Shown: positions 27,335 to 34,939, counted from the stretch's first letter. The stretch is 64,000 nt of DNA from Bacillus atrophaeus (GCF_001584335.1 NZ_LSBB01000020.1:558001-622000), one strand, 5' to 3'. Notes: generated by a model not told the origin, from the sequence alone. Program-made: numbers and translations.

Positions 27335-27973
27335 TTATGCTTGCGTCACTTTTTGGGTCAGTCGGTACAAAAAGGCAAGCTGTTGAAATGCATCTTCAAT
27401 TTTTGAAAGAAACTCCTGGTTATTCATCTGAAGCACTTCTTCTTTTTGAAGCTGAATGCCGCATAAGAGCTCGGCCTTTTTGATTGTTTGTAATCGTTCG
27501 AACAAGGTTTTGAGCTGTTCTCTGTCCATGTCTGATTGCTTGTACACGCCAGGTTTCGTATGATCGGCTGACCAGACAAAGCTTCCGGGGATTTTTTTTG
27601 TGATACTGTCTTGCTGTGCTTCGAGCAATTTTCCGTATTCCTCTTTAATCGGAGACTCATAAATAATCGCAAACCATACAAATACATGAGTTTCCCACAG
27701 CCCGATTTGAAAATGAGGCAGTTTTTTGTATCCTCTTTTACTGTTGGCAAACGCAACCCAGCTATCGGCAGGAGGGTTGACGGATCTTCTGGCATGCTTT
27801 GCGACATGGGGAAACATTTCGTCACCGGTTAGAGCGGATAAAGAAGGTGCGAAATGCTCTCCTAAAGCGGTCAGCTTCGGCCGGACTTGCTCTTTCAGCA
27901 CCTCCATGCGGGCGTCCAAACCTTCTATAGTAAATGTGTTAAAGTCTTCTTCCGTAAAACGCATGTGTGTCAT
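27335..27973 (-). CDS. yktB: UPF0637 family protein YktB
   Basis: 212 residues, soluble, of the UPF0637 (DUF1054) family; conserved blocks include [19 protein letters not shown] and [14 protein letters not shown] [17 protein letters not shown]. No catalytic motif is recognisable and the function is unknown. ATG at 27973 with AAGGAGGAAAATC upstream. Name by sequence and neighbours (yktA, ykzI, suhB). Confidence 0.88.
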   Translation of the reverse strand: MTHMRFTEEDFNTFTIEGLDARMEVLKEQVRPKLTALGEHFAPSLSALTGDEMFPHVAKHARRSVNPPADSWVAFANSKRGYKKLPHFQIGLWETHVFVWFAIIYESPIKEEYGKLLEAQQDSITKKIPGSFVWSADHTKPGVYKQSDMDREQLKTLFERLQTIKKAELLCGIQLQKEEVLQMNNQEFLSKIEDAFQQLAFLYRLTQKVTQA

Positions 27974-28211
27974 GATTTTCCTCCTTAAACTAAGTATTCA
28001 TATTTTATCACAGTTAGAATCACCAGCAAAAACATTGAGCACGTTTTAATTGAAGGGAAATGTGGTAATCAATGAGTAGGTAAACACACAATTTTCAGAA
28101 TCATGTTACAGCTGATTATAAGATTCATACGATATAAGAAGTATCATTAGTGATTTGGGAAAATGGGATGCTTTTTAACACACAAATGATCTCTGGAAGG
28201 GGCGAAAGACA

Positions 28212-28400
28212 ATGAGGCAAGTTGTGAAAGAAGGGTTTAAGGAAGAGAAAAACAACCGTGAAGCTGTCTGGAGACTAGAGGTTGATTATGAATTGGCAAC
28301 CCTGTATGAGGCTCTGCAAAAAGGCAATGATGAACAAATTGATCTGACTAAACGCAAGCTTGAACGTCTCAGAAAAGAATGGATTCGTCTGAACGGTTAA
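28212..28400 (+). CDS. ykzI: Small helical protein YkzI
   Basis: 62 residues, highly charged (Lys/Arg/Glu over a third) and predicted helical throughout, with leucine spacing suggestive of a coiled coil in LTKRKLERLRKEWIRL. Function unknown. ATG with GGAAGGGGCGAAAGACA upstream. Single gene, followed by a clear terminator and then suhB. The order yktB-ykzI-suhB is that of B. subtilis. Confidence 0.83.
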   Translation: MRQVVKEGFKEEKNNREAVWRLEVDYELATLYEALQKGNDEQIDLTKRKLERLRKEWIRLNG

Positions 28401-28410
28401 AAGCTATAGT

Positions 28411-28440
28411 AAAAACGAACCGCTTGACTGGTTCGTTTTT
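28411..28440 (+). terminator. Terminator of ykzI
   Basis: AAAACGAACC / GGTTCGTTTT with an 8-base loop and T-run. Confidence 0.9.
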
Positions 28441-28468
28441 ACGTGAGAAGGCATTTTTTTCATATTTC

Positions 28469-28498
28469 TTGCTTTTTTACCGTTATTATCAGTATGCT
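28469..28498 (+). promoter_or_regulatory. Candidate promoter of suhB-ykzC
   Basis: TTGCTT at 28469-28474, 18-base spacer, TATGCT at 28493-28498, 45 bases before the start codon. Confidence 0.45.
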
Positions 28499-28542
28499 AG
28501 AGAATAAAGAAAAAGGTATACATAGAAAAGAGGTACGGCGAC

Positions 28543-29340
28543 ATGACAAATTGGACGGAAATTGATGAAATTGCGAAAAAGTGGGTAAGAGAAGCGGGCA
28601 GCAGAATAAAACAATCCATGAATGAAAATTTGACAATAGAAACAAAATCAAATCCGAATGATTTAGTCACAAATATTGACAAGGAAACAGAAAAGTTTTT
28701 TATTGACCGCATTCAAGAAACGTTTCCCGGCCATCGCATACTCGGAGAAGAAGGACAAGGAGACGAACTCCATTCATTGGACGGAGTGGTCTGGATTATC
28801 GACCCGATTGATGGGACGATGAATTTTGTACACCAGCAGAGACATTTTGCAATATCAATCGGAATTTTTGAAAACGGAAAAGGCAAAATCGGTTTAATTT
28901 ATGATGTGGTGCATGATGAGCTGTATCACGCATTTAGCGGAAAGGGAGCTTATATGAATGAAACGAAGCTTGTTCCTTTACAGGAAACCTCCATTGAAGA
29001 AGCGATTCTTGCCATTAACGCTACATGGGTGACAGAGAATAGAAGAATCGATCCAAGCGTTTTAGCGCCGCTTGTGAAAAGAGTAAGAGGCACGCGTTCC
29101 TATGGCTCTGCCGCTTTAGAACTGGCTAATGTCGCAGCGGGGAGAATTGACGCTTACATTACAATGCGGCTCGCTCCCTGGGATTATGCAGCCGGCTGTA
29201 TCCTGTTAAATGAAGTGGGGGGCTTATATACGACAATTGACGGCGAACCGTTCACCTTTTTAGAAAATCACAGTGTATTGGCCGGAAATCCTTCCATACA
29301 TAGAACGATATTCGAAGAGTACCTGCATGCTGGAAAATAG
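28543..29340 (+). CDS. suhB: Inositol-1-monophosphatase family phosphatase
   Basis: 265 residues. Metal-binding motifs are complete: GEEGQ (Glu69/70), DPIDGT (Asp87, Asp90) and the C-terminal PWDYAAG. It hydrolyses inositol-1-phosphate or related phosphates with Mg2+; B. subtilis YktC has this activity. ATG with AAAAGAGGTACGGCGAC upstream. The last 14 bases overlap the start of ykzC, so the two are translated from one message. Confidence 0.9.
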   Translation: MTNWTEIDEIAKKWVREAGSRIKQSMNENLTIETKSNPNDLVTNIDKETEKFFIDRIQETFPGHRILGEEGQGDELHSLDGVVWIIDPIDGTMNFVHQQRHFAISIGIFENGKGKIGLIYDVVHDELYHAFSGKGAYMNETKLVPLQETSIEEAILAINATWVTENRRIDPSVLAPLVKRVRGTRSYGSAALELANVAAGRIDAYITMRLAPWDYAAGCILLNEVGGLYTTIDGEPFTFLENHSVLAGNPSIHRTIFEEYLHAGK

Positions 29341-29797
29341 ATATTTTGAACAGGATGACCTCAGCTTGTTAGAAAAGCTTGCGGAAGCTCATCCTGCCTG
29401 GAAAGAGGAGGAGCTAGGAGAGAAGAAAGACGCAGCAAGCTATATGCTCTCCTATTCCATGTATAACGGGTCATGGCTTGTATGGGAAAAAGACGGTCTG
29501 CCTATTGCGGTCAGCTACCATCTTGAGTGGGCCCCTTCCAATGGAAAGCCGTGGCTTGGAACAGTGTTAGTTGACCCTGCTGAGGAAAAAAAGGGGTATG
29601 CCCGGACGATTATTGAACAGATCGGCCAAACGCTTAATGAAAAACATAAAGCGGTGTTTGCAGCGGTTCCGATCAATCGGAATGAATGGATACTGTTTGT
29701 GAGCCAATGCGGCTTTGAACAGTTGAAACTAGAGAAAGATGAGAATGGCAAACAATTTATCATCTTGGTAAAGCCCTTGGCGGAAGCTGATGCTTAA
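29327..29797 (+). CDS. ykzC: GNAT-family acetyltransferase YkzC
   Basis: 156 residues with a GNAT fold: WLVWEKDGLPIAVSYH strands, then the acetyl-CoA loop region VLVDPAEEKKGYARTII (motif A of the R/Q-x-x-G-x-G/A type, here KKGYAR). Substrate unknown. The ATG at 29327 lies inside the suhB end, a 14-base overlap, which implies translational coupling; the ribosome site (GAAGAG) is weak. A more upstream in-frame ATG at 29273 would add 18 unlikely residues. Ends with a terminator. Confidence 0.78.
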   Translation: MLENRYFEQDDLSLLEKLAEAHPAWKEEELGEKKDAASYMLSYSMYNGSWLVWEKDGLPIAVSYHLEWAPSNGKPWLGTVLVDPAEEKKGYARTIIEQIGQTLNEKHKAVFAAVPINRNEWILFVSQCGFEQLKLEKDENGKQFIILVKPLAEADA

Positions 29798-29818
29798 ACC
29801 GCTTTTTCCAGGACTTTG

Positions 29819-29856
29819 AGAAGCTGCCGTATGAGTGACGGCAGCTTCTTTTCTTT
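29819..29856 (+). terminator. Terminator of suhB-ykzC
   Basis: GAAGCTGCCGT / ACGGCAGCTTC, 7-base loop, then TTTTCTTT. Confidence 0.92.
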
Positions 29857-29912
29857 AGGCTGTGTTTATCATGTTAGACGTGTCGGGCTGTGAATATGCA
29901 AAAATAATAAAC

Positions 29913-29945
29913 AGCCTCCCAATCCTTAGCGAAAGAATGAGAGGC
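29913..29945 (-). terminator. Terminator of yktD
   Basis: On the minus strand GCCTCTC / GGGAGGC outer stem with inner CTT/AAG pairing, followed by TGTTTATTATTTTT. Confidence 0.65.
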
Positions 29946-29967
29946 AAGTCTGTTACTAATTGAAATA

Positions 29968-30882
29968 TTATTTTTTTACCGCATGGATATAATGAATTGT
30001 TTCAAATGCAGACAGATAATCCGTCCGATTAGTAAAGAAAAGATCATTGATCGCAGCTGGTGATAAATGTTCATAAATGAGCAAACCTGATTTTTCTAAC
30101 ATGTTTTCGATTTCATAATAAGTGAAACAAGATTTCATTGGTTCTCCACTTGCCGAAGCCATTTTCACCATATTTTCAACTCTATTAGACATTCCTTTTT
30201 CTTTAAAGAGTGTTTCGTCTGCAAAATCAAAAACGATAGAGCTTCCTGATGGGACCTTGGTAAATAAATCTTTAATTAACCTTGAATTTTCTTCTTTCGT
30301 TAAATAATAAGAAACGCCCAATAGGCTAAAGAAAGTTTTTTTATTTTCAAATCCTTCATCTATTAGTTGTTGATAAGAGAACTTATTGGTGAAGTCCATC
30401 GGAACAAAATGAAGATTACCCGGGATTTTAAAATGGGCATCATCCAACTTTTTCTTTTTAAATTCCTGTGTAGCCGGATAATCAATTTCAAATATTTCTA
30501 AGCTGTTTTTCAATTCAGGACGCCGCAAACAAAAAGTATCTAATCCAGCTCCAAGTATGACGTACTGTTTTAACCCTAACATTACCTCATGAAGTATTAC
30601 TTTTTCGCAATACGCAGCACGTGCTAAGGGTGTTGGAGAAAGCTGGACTTGGGTAATCCATTTTAAAATTTCATCTGGATCATTTTGAAACCTTCGAGCA
30701 AGATCTTTGTTGAAGAACTGTATTCCTTGAATCATATTCTCACTGATGTCTGAAAACTCTTTTTGAGAAATTAGATCTTTAGCAATAAAATCATCGAAAA
30801 TTTTTGGTGTGTCATATTTACTGTGATATGCTCGACCAAAAGCTGAAATTAAGGAAGTTAAACTGGACTCATTTTCCTTCAT
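29968..30882 (-). CDS. yktD: Leucine carboxyl methyltransferase-family O-methyltransferase
   Basis: 304 residues of the PPM1/TcmP (LCM) methyltransferase family often found with polyketides. The SAM motif is YVILGAGLDTF, followed by the acidic EIDYPATQ and a second motif FVPMDF. The substrate is unknown. The ATG at 30882 has GGGAGGG seven bases upstream. An in-frame TTG at 30906 lies within the U-run of the leader terminator and is not used. The gene is AT-rich and Lys-rich compared with its neighbours, suggesting different ancestry. Expression probably depends on read-through of a leader terminator (30903-30936). Confidence 0.85.
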   Translation of the reverse strand: MKENESSLTSLISAFGRAYHSKYDTPKIFDDFIAKDLISQKEFSDISENMIQGIQFFNKDLARRFQNDPDEILKWITQVQLSPTPLARAAYCEKVILHEVMLGLKQYVILGAGLDTFCLRRPELKNSLEIFEIDYPATQEFKKKKLDDAHFKIPGNLHFVPMDFTNKFSYQQLIDEGFENKKTFFSLLGVSYYLTKEENSRLIKDLFTKVPSGSSIVFDFADETLFKEKGMSNRVENMVKMASASGEPMKSCFTYYEIENMLEKSGLLIYEHLSPAAINDLFFTNRTDYLSAFETIHYIHAVKK

Positions 30883-30944
30883 ACAATGACCCTCCCGCAT
30901 AAACAAAAAAAGATTCCCCTGGCCAGGAGAATCTTATTATACAT
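30879..30944 (-). other. Possible 21-codon leader peptide of yktD
   Basis: A minus-strand frame starts at ATG 30944 (MYNKILLARG...), passes through the whole terminator hairpin and ends at a TGA overlapping the yktD ATG (ATGA). No Shine-Dalgarno precedes it and the expected leader is only about 13 bases long there, so translation is uncertain. Position, not sequence, makes it interesting. Confidence 0.35.
30903..30936 (-). terminator. Leader terminator (attenuator candidate) of yktD
   Basis: Minus strand AAGATTC-TCCTGG / CCAGG-GGAATCTT nearly perfect 13-bp stem followed by seven T. It ends 20 bases before the yktD start codon and sits between promoter and gene. Confidence 0.78.
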
Positions 30945-30963
30945 ATAAAAATTTTAATTTTCA

Positions 30964-30992
30964 ATTATAGCATAAATAAATAATTTTGTCAA
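30964..30992 (-). promoter_or_regulatory. Consensus sigma-A promoter of yktD
   Basis: Minus strand TTGACA (30992-30987), exactly 17 bases, TATAAT (30969-30964): a perfect match to consensus. Transcription should start near 30957, only about 21 bases before the leader hairpin. Confidence 0.88.
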
Positions 30993-31005
30993 TAAAAACT
31001 TATGT

Positions 31006-31207
31006 TTAAAAGTGTGAAATTAGCGTTTTTACAATTTCAAGCGTATGGGCTTGGGTAAAATCGAATTCGGCACCTTACTTTATACATCTTGATCTCCATG
31101 CATAATTATAATAGCCGGCACCTCGCGGGGCACATAGTCAGAGTTTGCTTTTGGGTTCTTCCAATAAGTTTGATCCCGTAGAATGAAAGAGGGGGAATCA
31201 ATTAATT
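31006..31207 (-). pseudogene. Relic of an alpha/beta-hydrolase (esterase) gene
   Basis: Minus-strand translation gives a stretch ending PREVPAIIIMHGDQDV and a stop; the IMHGDQD pattern is the catalytic-Asp region of acetyl esterase/lipases. About 35 bases later, in another frame, DFTQAHTLEIVKTLISHF and a stop form a typical C-terminus of the same family. The stretch between them, which should hold the catalytic His, is mostly missing. No N-terminal part exists; the relic begins right after the nprE terminator. It is a decayed fragment. Confidence 0.65.
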
Positions 31208-31210
31208 TTT

Positions 31211-31251
31211 AAAAAACAAAGCCTGAGACATTTGCATCTCAGGCTTTGTTA
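31211..31251 (-). terminator. Terminator of nprE
   Basis: Minus strand ACAAAGCCTGAGA / TCTCAGGCTTTGT perfect 13-bp stem, 8-base loop, then six T. Confidence 0.93.
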
Positions 31252-31265
31252 AGAGTTTCAAAGGA

Positions 31266-32831
31266 TTACAAACCTACAGCATTCCAGGCAGCTTCCACCT
31301 TAGCGGCGTCAGTTGAGCCGTAAAGGTCGCGCGCAGATTGAATCAAGGCAGCCTTCGCCTCTTTGAAAGTGGAAGAAGGCGTGAGGTACGTTGTTAACGC
31401 ACGGTAATAAATCTGCTGTGATTTAGAAACGCCGAGTTTTGTAATGGTATTGTAAGCAGCTTTGTTTGGAATTCCGCTGTTAGTGTGCACACCGCCATAA
31501 TCACCTTCATCCGTATTCGGCAGGTTTTGATAGTCGGCATAATTGTCAGGCTGGTCATATTTAGTTGGATTTGACAGACTGCGGAGAGCCGGCTGGCTGA
31601 CCGTAATGTCTTCACCTATATCCCAGTCTTCTGTATCGTTAAAATAACCAAATACGTCGGAGAAGGACTCGTTTAATGCCCCTGGCTGATTTTCATAGAC
31701 AAGGTTTGCCGTTTCTTGTGTGACACCGTGTGTCATTTCATGCGCCGTCACATCCAATGAACCGGAAAGCGGGGAGAAGAATGATCCGTCGCCGTCACCA
31801 TAAATCATTTGATCTCCTGTCCAGGCGGCATTATTATAACGGCTGCCGAAATGAACCGAAGAAACGATTTTGCTGCCTCTGTTATCATAACTGTTGCGTT
31901 TAAAATTAGAATAAAAATAATCATACACTTTACCCAAGTTATAGTGAGCATCAACGGCTGCCCGCTGTGATGAAGCTGTGAATTTATTTGTCGTGCTGGA
32001 GACAAGCGTTCCTGGAAGGCGGCTTTCTCTATTTTGCAAATCGTACGTGATAATTTGAGTGCCTGTTGGTTTTGAAAGGTCTCTTAATACATATTTGCCA
32101 TTTTCTGAAGAGATATTAAGTGGCACCGTGGCTCCTTTTAAGGTTGTGCCTGTTCCTGTAGCAGCTACATGCTCTACTTTATTTTGCTGTTTTAATATTT
32201 TTCCTGTTTCAGCATCAACGATGACTTCCCAGTTTGCAGGTTCCGGTTCGATATAGCGAATCGTCACATCATAGGCGAGACGATAGCTGCCGTCCTCGGT
32301 TTTCACTGCTTTTAAATCTGCTTTGTTGCTGTTTCCGGCACTGCCGTTTGACACAGCATCTTGTGCTTTGCCTATTGCTTTGAAAGCCAGTGACAAAGCT
32401 TTCTCAGAGGACACTTTTTTACTATTCTCTGTTTTGGGAGCAGATTCATTGTGTAATTCTCCGTTAATCGCATAGACATTATCGGCTTTGTCGACGTGAA
32501 TGATCACTTGTGAATCTTTAATAGGCACCCCATTAATAACGGGAGCATATCGAAAATGCTTGTACCCGAGGTTATCTGTCGTGCTTTCCACAAGCTTCAG
32601 CCTCTTGGAAGGATCACCTTTAAAAATGGCGCTGTTCTTTTTCAAAAACTGTTTTACAGCTGCGTCATTATTAGCAGCGAGCTCCGTTTGCGCTATTGCG
32701 TTTTTCGACAGGAAGTTCGTTTGATTCTCCTTAAGCTGATGACTTTCTGCAGCCTGAACTCCCGGAAGGCTGATTGACAAACTCATAAACGAAGCGGCGA
32801 CAGCAACAGACAATTTCTTACCTAAACCCAC
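31266..32831 (-). CDS. nprE: Extracellular neutral metalloprotease (bacillolysin)
   Basis: 521 residues. Signal peptide 1-27 (MGLGKKLSVAVAASF... GVQA), FTP/PepSY-type propeptide to about 221, and a mature 300-residue thermolysin-like (M4) enzyme starting AATGTGTTL. The zinc motif HEMTH is near 364-368 and the third ligand Glu lies in NESFSD. It is secreted and degrades proteins; the propeptide acts as intramolecular chaperone. GTG start with AAAGGGGGAT upstream. The sequence matches the B. amyloliquefaciens enzyme as I remember it, the best single species clue in the window. Confidence 0.97.
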   Translation of the reverse strand: MGLGKKLSVAVAASFMSLSISLPGVQAAESHQLKENQTNFLSKNAIAQTELAANNDAAVKQFLKKNSAIFKGDPSKRLKLVESTTDNLGYKHFRYAPVINGVPIKDSQVIIHVDKADNVYAINGELHNESAPKTENSKKVSSEKALSLAFKAIGKAQDAVSNGSAGNSNKADLKAVKTEDGSYRLAYDVTIRYIEPEPANWEVIVDAETGKILKQQNKVEHVAATGTGTTLKGATVPLNISSENGKYVLRDLSKPTGTQIITYDLQNRESRLPGTLVSSTTNKFTASSQRAAVDAHYNLGKVYDYFYSNFKRNSYDNRGSKIVSSVHFGSRYNNAAWTGDQMIYGDGDGSFFSPLSGSLDVTAHEMTHGVTQETANLVYENQPGALNESFSDVFGYFNDTEDWDIGEDITVSQPALRSLSNPTKYDQPDNYADYQNLPNTDEGDYGGVHTNSGIPNKAAYNTITKLGVSKSQQIYYRALTTYLTPSSTFKEAKAALIQSARDLYGSTDAAKVEAAWNAVGL

Positions 32832-32876
32832 AATAAATCCCCCTTTTTTGAAAAAACTGAAAAATCTTATATCATT

Positions 32877-32905
32877 ATATTAAACGAGCATTCTAGGTTT
32901 CACAA
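32877..32905 (-). promoter_or_regulatory. Promoter of nprE
   Basis: Minus strand TTGTGA (32905-32900), 17 bases, TAATAT (32882-32877), overlapping a perfect TATAAT at 32879-32874. In relatives nprE is repressed by ScoC and induced in transition phase. Confidence 0.55.
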
Positions 32906-33137
32906 CAAAAATTAACATTACTAGACAAAATTGATATATTTGTCCTGTGTTTACTTTTGTTGAATAATATCGAAATAAGCCAAGTGTCATACGAGATGCG
33001 TTATTTGTGTTTGATTGAAAGACATTTGTGTTTTCTCTTTTTTTTCAATAAGCCGTTTGACGCTTTTTGTAAGCCTGTGCACATTCAGAGCATAAAAGAA
33101 AAGAGTTGTTTAGAGAGGGAGATTTTTTTGTTTTTAT

Positions 33138-33163
33138 TGAAACTTTTTAATAAGTGATGTGTC
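33138..33163 (+). promoter_or_regulatory. ECF-type promoter left from the yla operon
   Basis: TGAAAC at 33138-33143, 16 bases, TGTC at 33160-33163, one base off the CGTC -10 of ECF sigma promoters. The autoregulated ylaABCD operon of B. subtilis starts from such a promoter. Confidence 0.5.
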
Positions 33164-33205
33164 TAACCGAATGAGGCCTTAATAAGATGTAAAGGATTGT
33201 TGGAC

Positions 33206-33346
33206 ATGTTGGAGTTATTCAGTCATTATATACTGCATTTTGAGCGGTATTTTATTTTAAGCAGGCAGAGCGTTTTGATTATTCAATGGTCAATCGTCGG
33301 GCTTGCCGCTTTATATGCTTTAAATGTAACAAAAGGTTTCGATTGA
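33206..33346 (+). pseudogene. ylaA: Truncated first gene of the yla operon
   Basis: 46 codons starting ATG behind AAAGGA (nine-base spacer), encoding MLELFSHYILHFERYF and one hydrophobic segment, then a TGA. It follows the ECF-type promoter and precedes a ylaC fragment. The position suggests the N-terminus of YlaA, a large membrane protein, cut by a deletion that also removed ylaB. I cannot confirm the match to YlaA from memory. Confidence 0.4.
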
Positions 33347-33460
33347 ACACTTGGAGACAGCTAAGGATTTAGCACAAGATACTTTTATCAAGGCGTTTAA
33401 CGGGCTTTCGCCTATCACATGTTTATTGATTGGGTACCGGCGCGAGAGAAATATTTTGTG
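33330..33460 (+). pseudogene. ylaC: Fragment of ECF sigma factor gene ylaC
   Basis: Frame from 33330 reads QKVSIEHLETAKDLAQDTF followed by IKAFNGLS, a plain ECF sigma region 2 signature (ETAxDLxQDTF). After this it jumps to a few residues ending in a TGA that overlaps GTG of the next gene (GTGA). Regions 2.3-2.4, 3 and 4 are absent, so no sigma factor can be made. The intact YlaC has about 173 residues. Confidence 0.65.
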
Positions 33461-33736
33461 AGAGATTTGCTCCCTTTATATATAGAAGGTGACTGCGGCA
33501 AAGAAACGGAAACGTTTATAAAAGGGCATATAAGCAGCTGTGAAGAGTGCGGAGAATTATATGAATTAATGAAGGAGCCTATTGAACTCGAATCAGCGGA
33601 GAACGAGGAAGTTGTCTTATTAGAGACAGAAGAAAAGCGATTTCAGCAAAGATATTATGGCCTGCTTCTGATAAAAGCGGCCTGCTGGTTCGGTGCTGTT
33701 TTTATTGCAATGCTCATCATAAAGCTGCTGATATAA
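33458..33736 (+). CDS. ylaD: YlaD-type anti-sigma factor, orphaned
   Basis: 92 residues from GTG 33458. The N-terminus RDLLPLYIEGDC is the usual start of zinc-finger anti-sigma domains, with HxxxCxxC in HISSCEEC; a C-terminal membrane helix (about 70-90) follows. In B. subtilis YlaD inhibits the ECF sigma YlaC by redox-sensitive binding. Here ylaC is a fragment, so the protein has no cognate partner nearby. An in-frame ATG at 33419 would add 13 residues derived from ylaC sequence; the GTGA overlap with the old ylaC stop favours 33458. Confidence 0.68.
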   Translation: MRDLLPLYIEGDCGKETETFIKGHISSCEECGELYELMKEPIELESAENEEVVLLETEEKRFQQRYYGLLLIKAACWFGAVFIAMLIIKLLI

Positions 33737-33739
33737 TAT

Positions 33740-33776
33740 AAAAAGCGCCCGGCCGATAAGGACCGGGCGCTTTTTT
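33740..33776. terminator. Bidirectional terminator ylaD/ylaE
   Basis: AAAAGCGCCCGG / CCGGGCGCTTTT strong stem with T-runs, between convergent genes. Confidence 0.93.
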
Positions 33777-33781
33777 GATGG

Positions 33782-34393
33782 TTAAGCCTCAGGGTGGAGC
33801 GCGTTATAAATAGCCGCCAACTGCTCTTGAGAAAGAGAACTGAAGAGCTTTTCATAAATTTTCACTTGTGCAGGTGAGGCACCCGCTTCGATTGCTGCAT
33901 CAATATCAAATGAATATTCACCATCTGCTTCAACAATGGATGCCTGAAGAATTTGAATTTTATGAGAGAAGGAAGTAAAAATCTTATCGACAATAAGGGC
34001 TTCTTTTTCCGTGAAACCAAGCTCCTGCGCTTTCTCAACATCGAATTTGTACTCACCATCTTCTACATAAATACTCTGTGATACGATCTCAATGAATTCG
34101 GATGATGTATCCCAAATTTTCGCGATAACTTGAGCTTCTTCCTCGGTCAGACCCAATTCGACTGCTTTTTCACTGTCAAAAAAGTATTTGCCGTCCTTTT
34201 CATATATAGACTGATTTAAGATATCGATAAATTTTTCAAGATCCTCTTGGTTTACAACAGTATGATTCGCAACCGGTGTGCTGGAATTGAATGGTTTTTC
34301 ACTGGCGGAAGCGTCAGGTCCGAACGCAAGCAAAGTGGCTGAAGTAAGAGCGGCAGTCGTTAATACGGCTTTTTTTAAGAATGGTTTGTTCAT
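33782..34393 (-). CDS. ylaE: Secreted repeat protein YlaE
   Basis: 203 residues. A Sec signal peptide (1-31, MNKPFLKKAVLTTAA ... ASA) precedes three imperfect repeats of about 44 residues, each with a DG-Y-FD--KA-ELG-T/S--- block (near 66, 110 and 155) and an intervening helix. The mature protein is acidic, with DGEY/DGKY loops that could bind Ca2+, though this is untested. Function unknown. ATG with AAAGGGAGAG upstream. An inverted repeat spans its -10. Convergent to ylaD. Confidence 0.82.
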   Translation of the reverse strand: MNKPFLKKAVLTTAALTSATLLAFGPDASASEKPFNSSTPVANHTVVNQEDLEKFIDILNQSIYEKDGKYFFDSEKAVELGLTEEEAQVIAKIWDTSSEFIEIVSQSIYVEDGEYKFDVEKAQELGFTEKEALIVDKIFTSFSHKIQILQASIVEADGEYSFDIDAAIEAGASPAQVKIYEKLFSSLSQEQLAAIYNALHPEA

Positions 34394-34431
34394 TTTTTTC
34401 TCTCCCTTTTTGTGAATGTTTTGGTTACATT

Positions 34432-34455
34432 CACCATTATAGGAGGAGAATGGTG
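34432..34455 (-). promoter_or_regulatory. ylaE promoter with operator-like inverted repeat
   Basis: Minus strand TATAAT (34441-34436) lies in the inverted repeat CACCATT-N10-AATGGTG (34432-34455), about 45 bases upstream of the start codon. The -35 is weak. Confidence 0.45.
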
Positions 34456-34598
34456 TAATAAAAATGGGCTTTATGGTATTTTATGTCTTTTTCCGGCGGA
34501 CTATTTGTTCTGTTAAAAAATAGGAATCTCAGCTGAATGAACTAACATCCTGAATTTATTTTGCGGCTTCCTGACTAGCTTTAGGGTGAGATAAGACT

Positions 34599-34632
34599 TA
34601 AAAAACACCGCTATAGAGAGCGGTGTTTTTTT
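34599..34632 (-). terminator. Terminator of ylaF
   Basis: ACACCGCT / AGCGGTGT stem with A-run and T-run on either side; on the minus strand it follows ylaF by about 40 bases. Confidence 0.8.
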
Positions 34633-34670
34633 CTTTCTTTGATTAATTTTTTCGCTGAACGGTAATGCTT

Positions 34671-34859
34671 TTAATCAAGCAGCCCTTGTTCGCGCATTTT
34701 TCTTTTTAAAGTGAATCCGCTTCCCATAACGGCACAGACAAGCAAGATGCTTCCAATGATGCCTAATGCGCTTTTTTCGGCGATTGAGACGCCGATCAGC
34801 ATAATGCTGAAAACTGCCGCGAATGCAAATAATAATAAAACCCATTTGATCTTTTTCAT
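34671..34859 (-). CDS. ylaF: Small membrane protein YlaF
   Basis: 62 residues with two predicted membrane helices (about 4-26 and 31-52) and a basic C-terminal tail (TLKRKMREQGLLD). Family DUF5325. Function unknown. ATG start with AAGGGGATGGCGGATT upstream. Divergent from typA, in the order ylaE-ylaF-typA known from B. subtilis. Confidence 0.85.
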   Translation of the reverse strand: MKKIKWVLLLFAFAAVFSIMLIGVSIAEKSALGIIGSILLVCAVMGSGFTLKRKMREQGLLD

Positions 34860-34930
34860 AATCCGCCATCCCCTTTTTACATCTTCATCATAAGTTTACA
34901 GAAAAACGTGACGCTTTTAAAGAGGATGTG

Positions 34931-34939
34931 TGATATAAT
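34931..34939 (+). promoter_or_regulatory. Extended -10 promoter of typA
   Basis: TGATATAAT is a TG-n-TATAAT extended -10, 36 bases before the start codon. No convincing -35 at 17 bases. Confidence 0.6.

Noticed and set aside
32865-32885. ScoC (Hpr) binding sites at the nprE promoter
   Set aside because: AT-rich stretches resemble RATANTATY only loosely; no clean match found, though ScoC control is expected from relatives.
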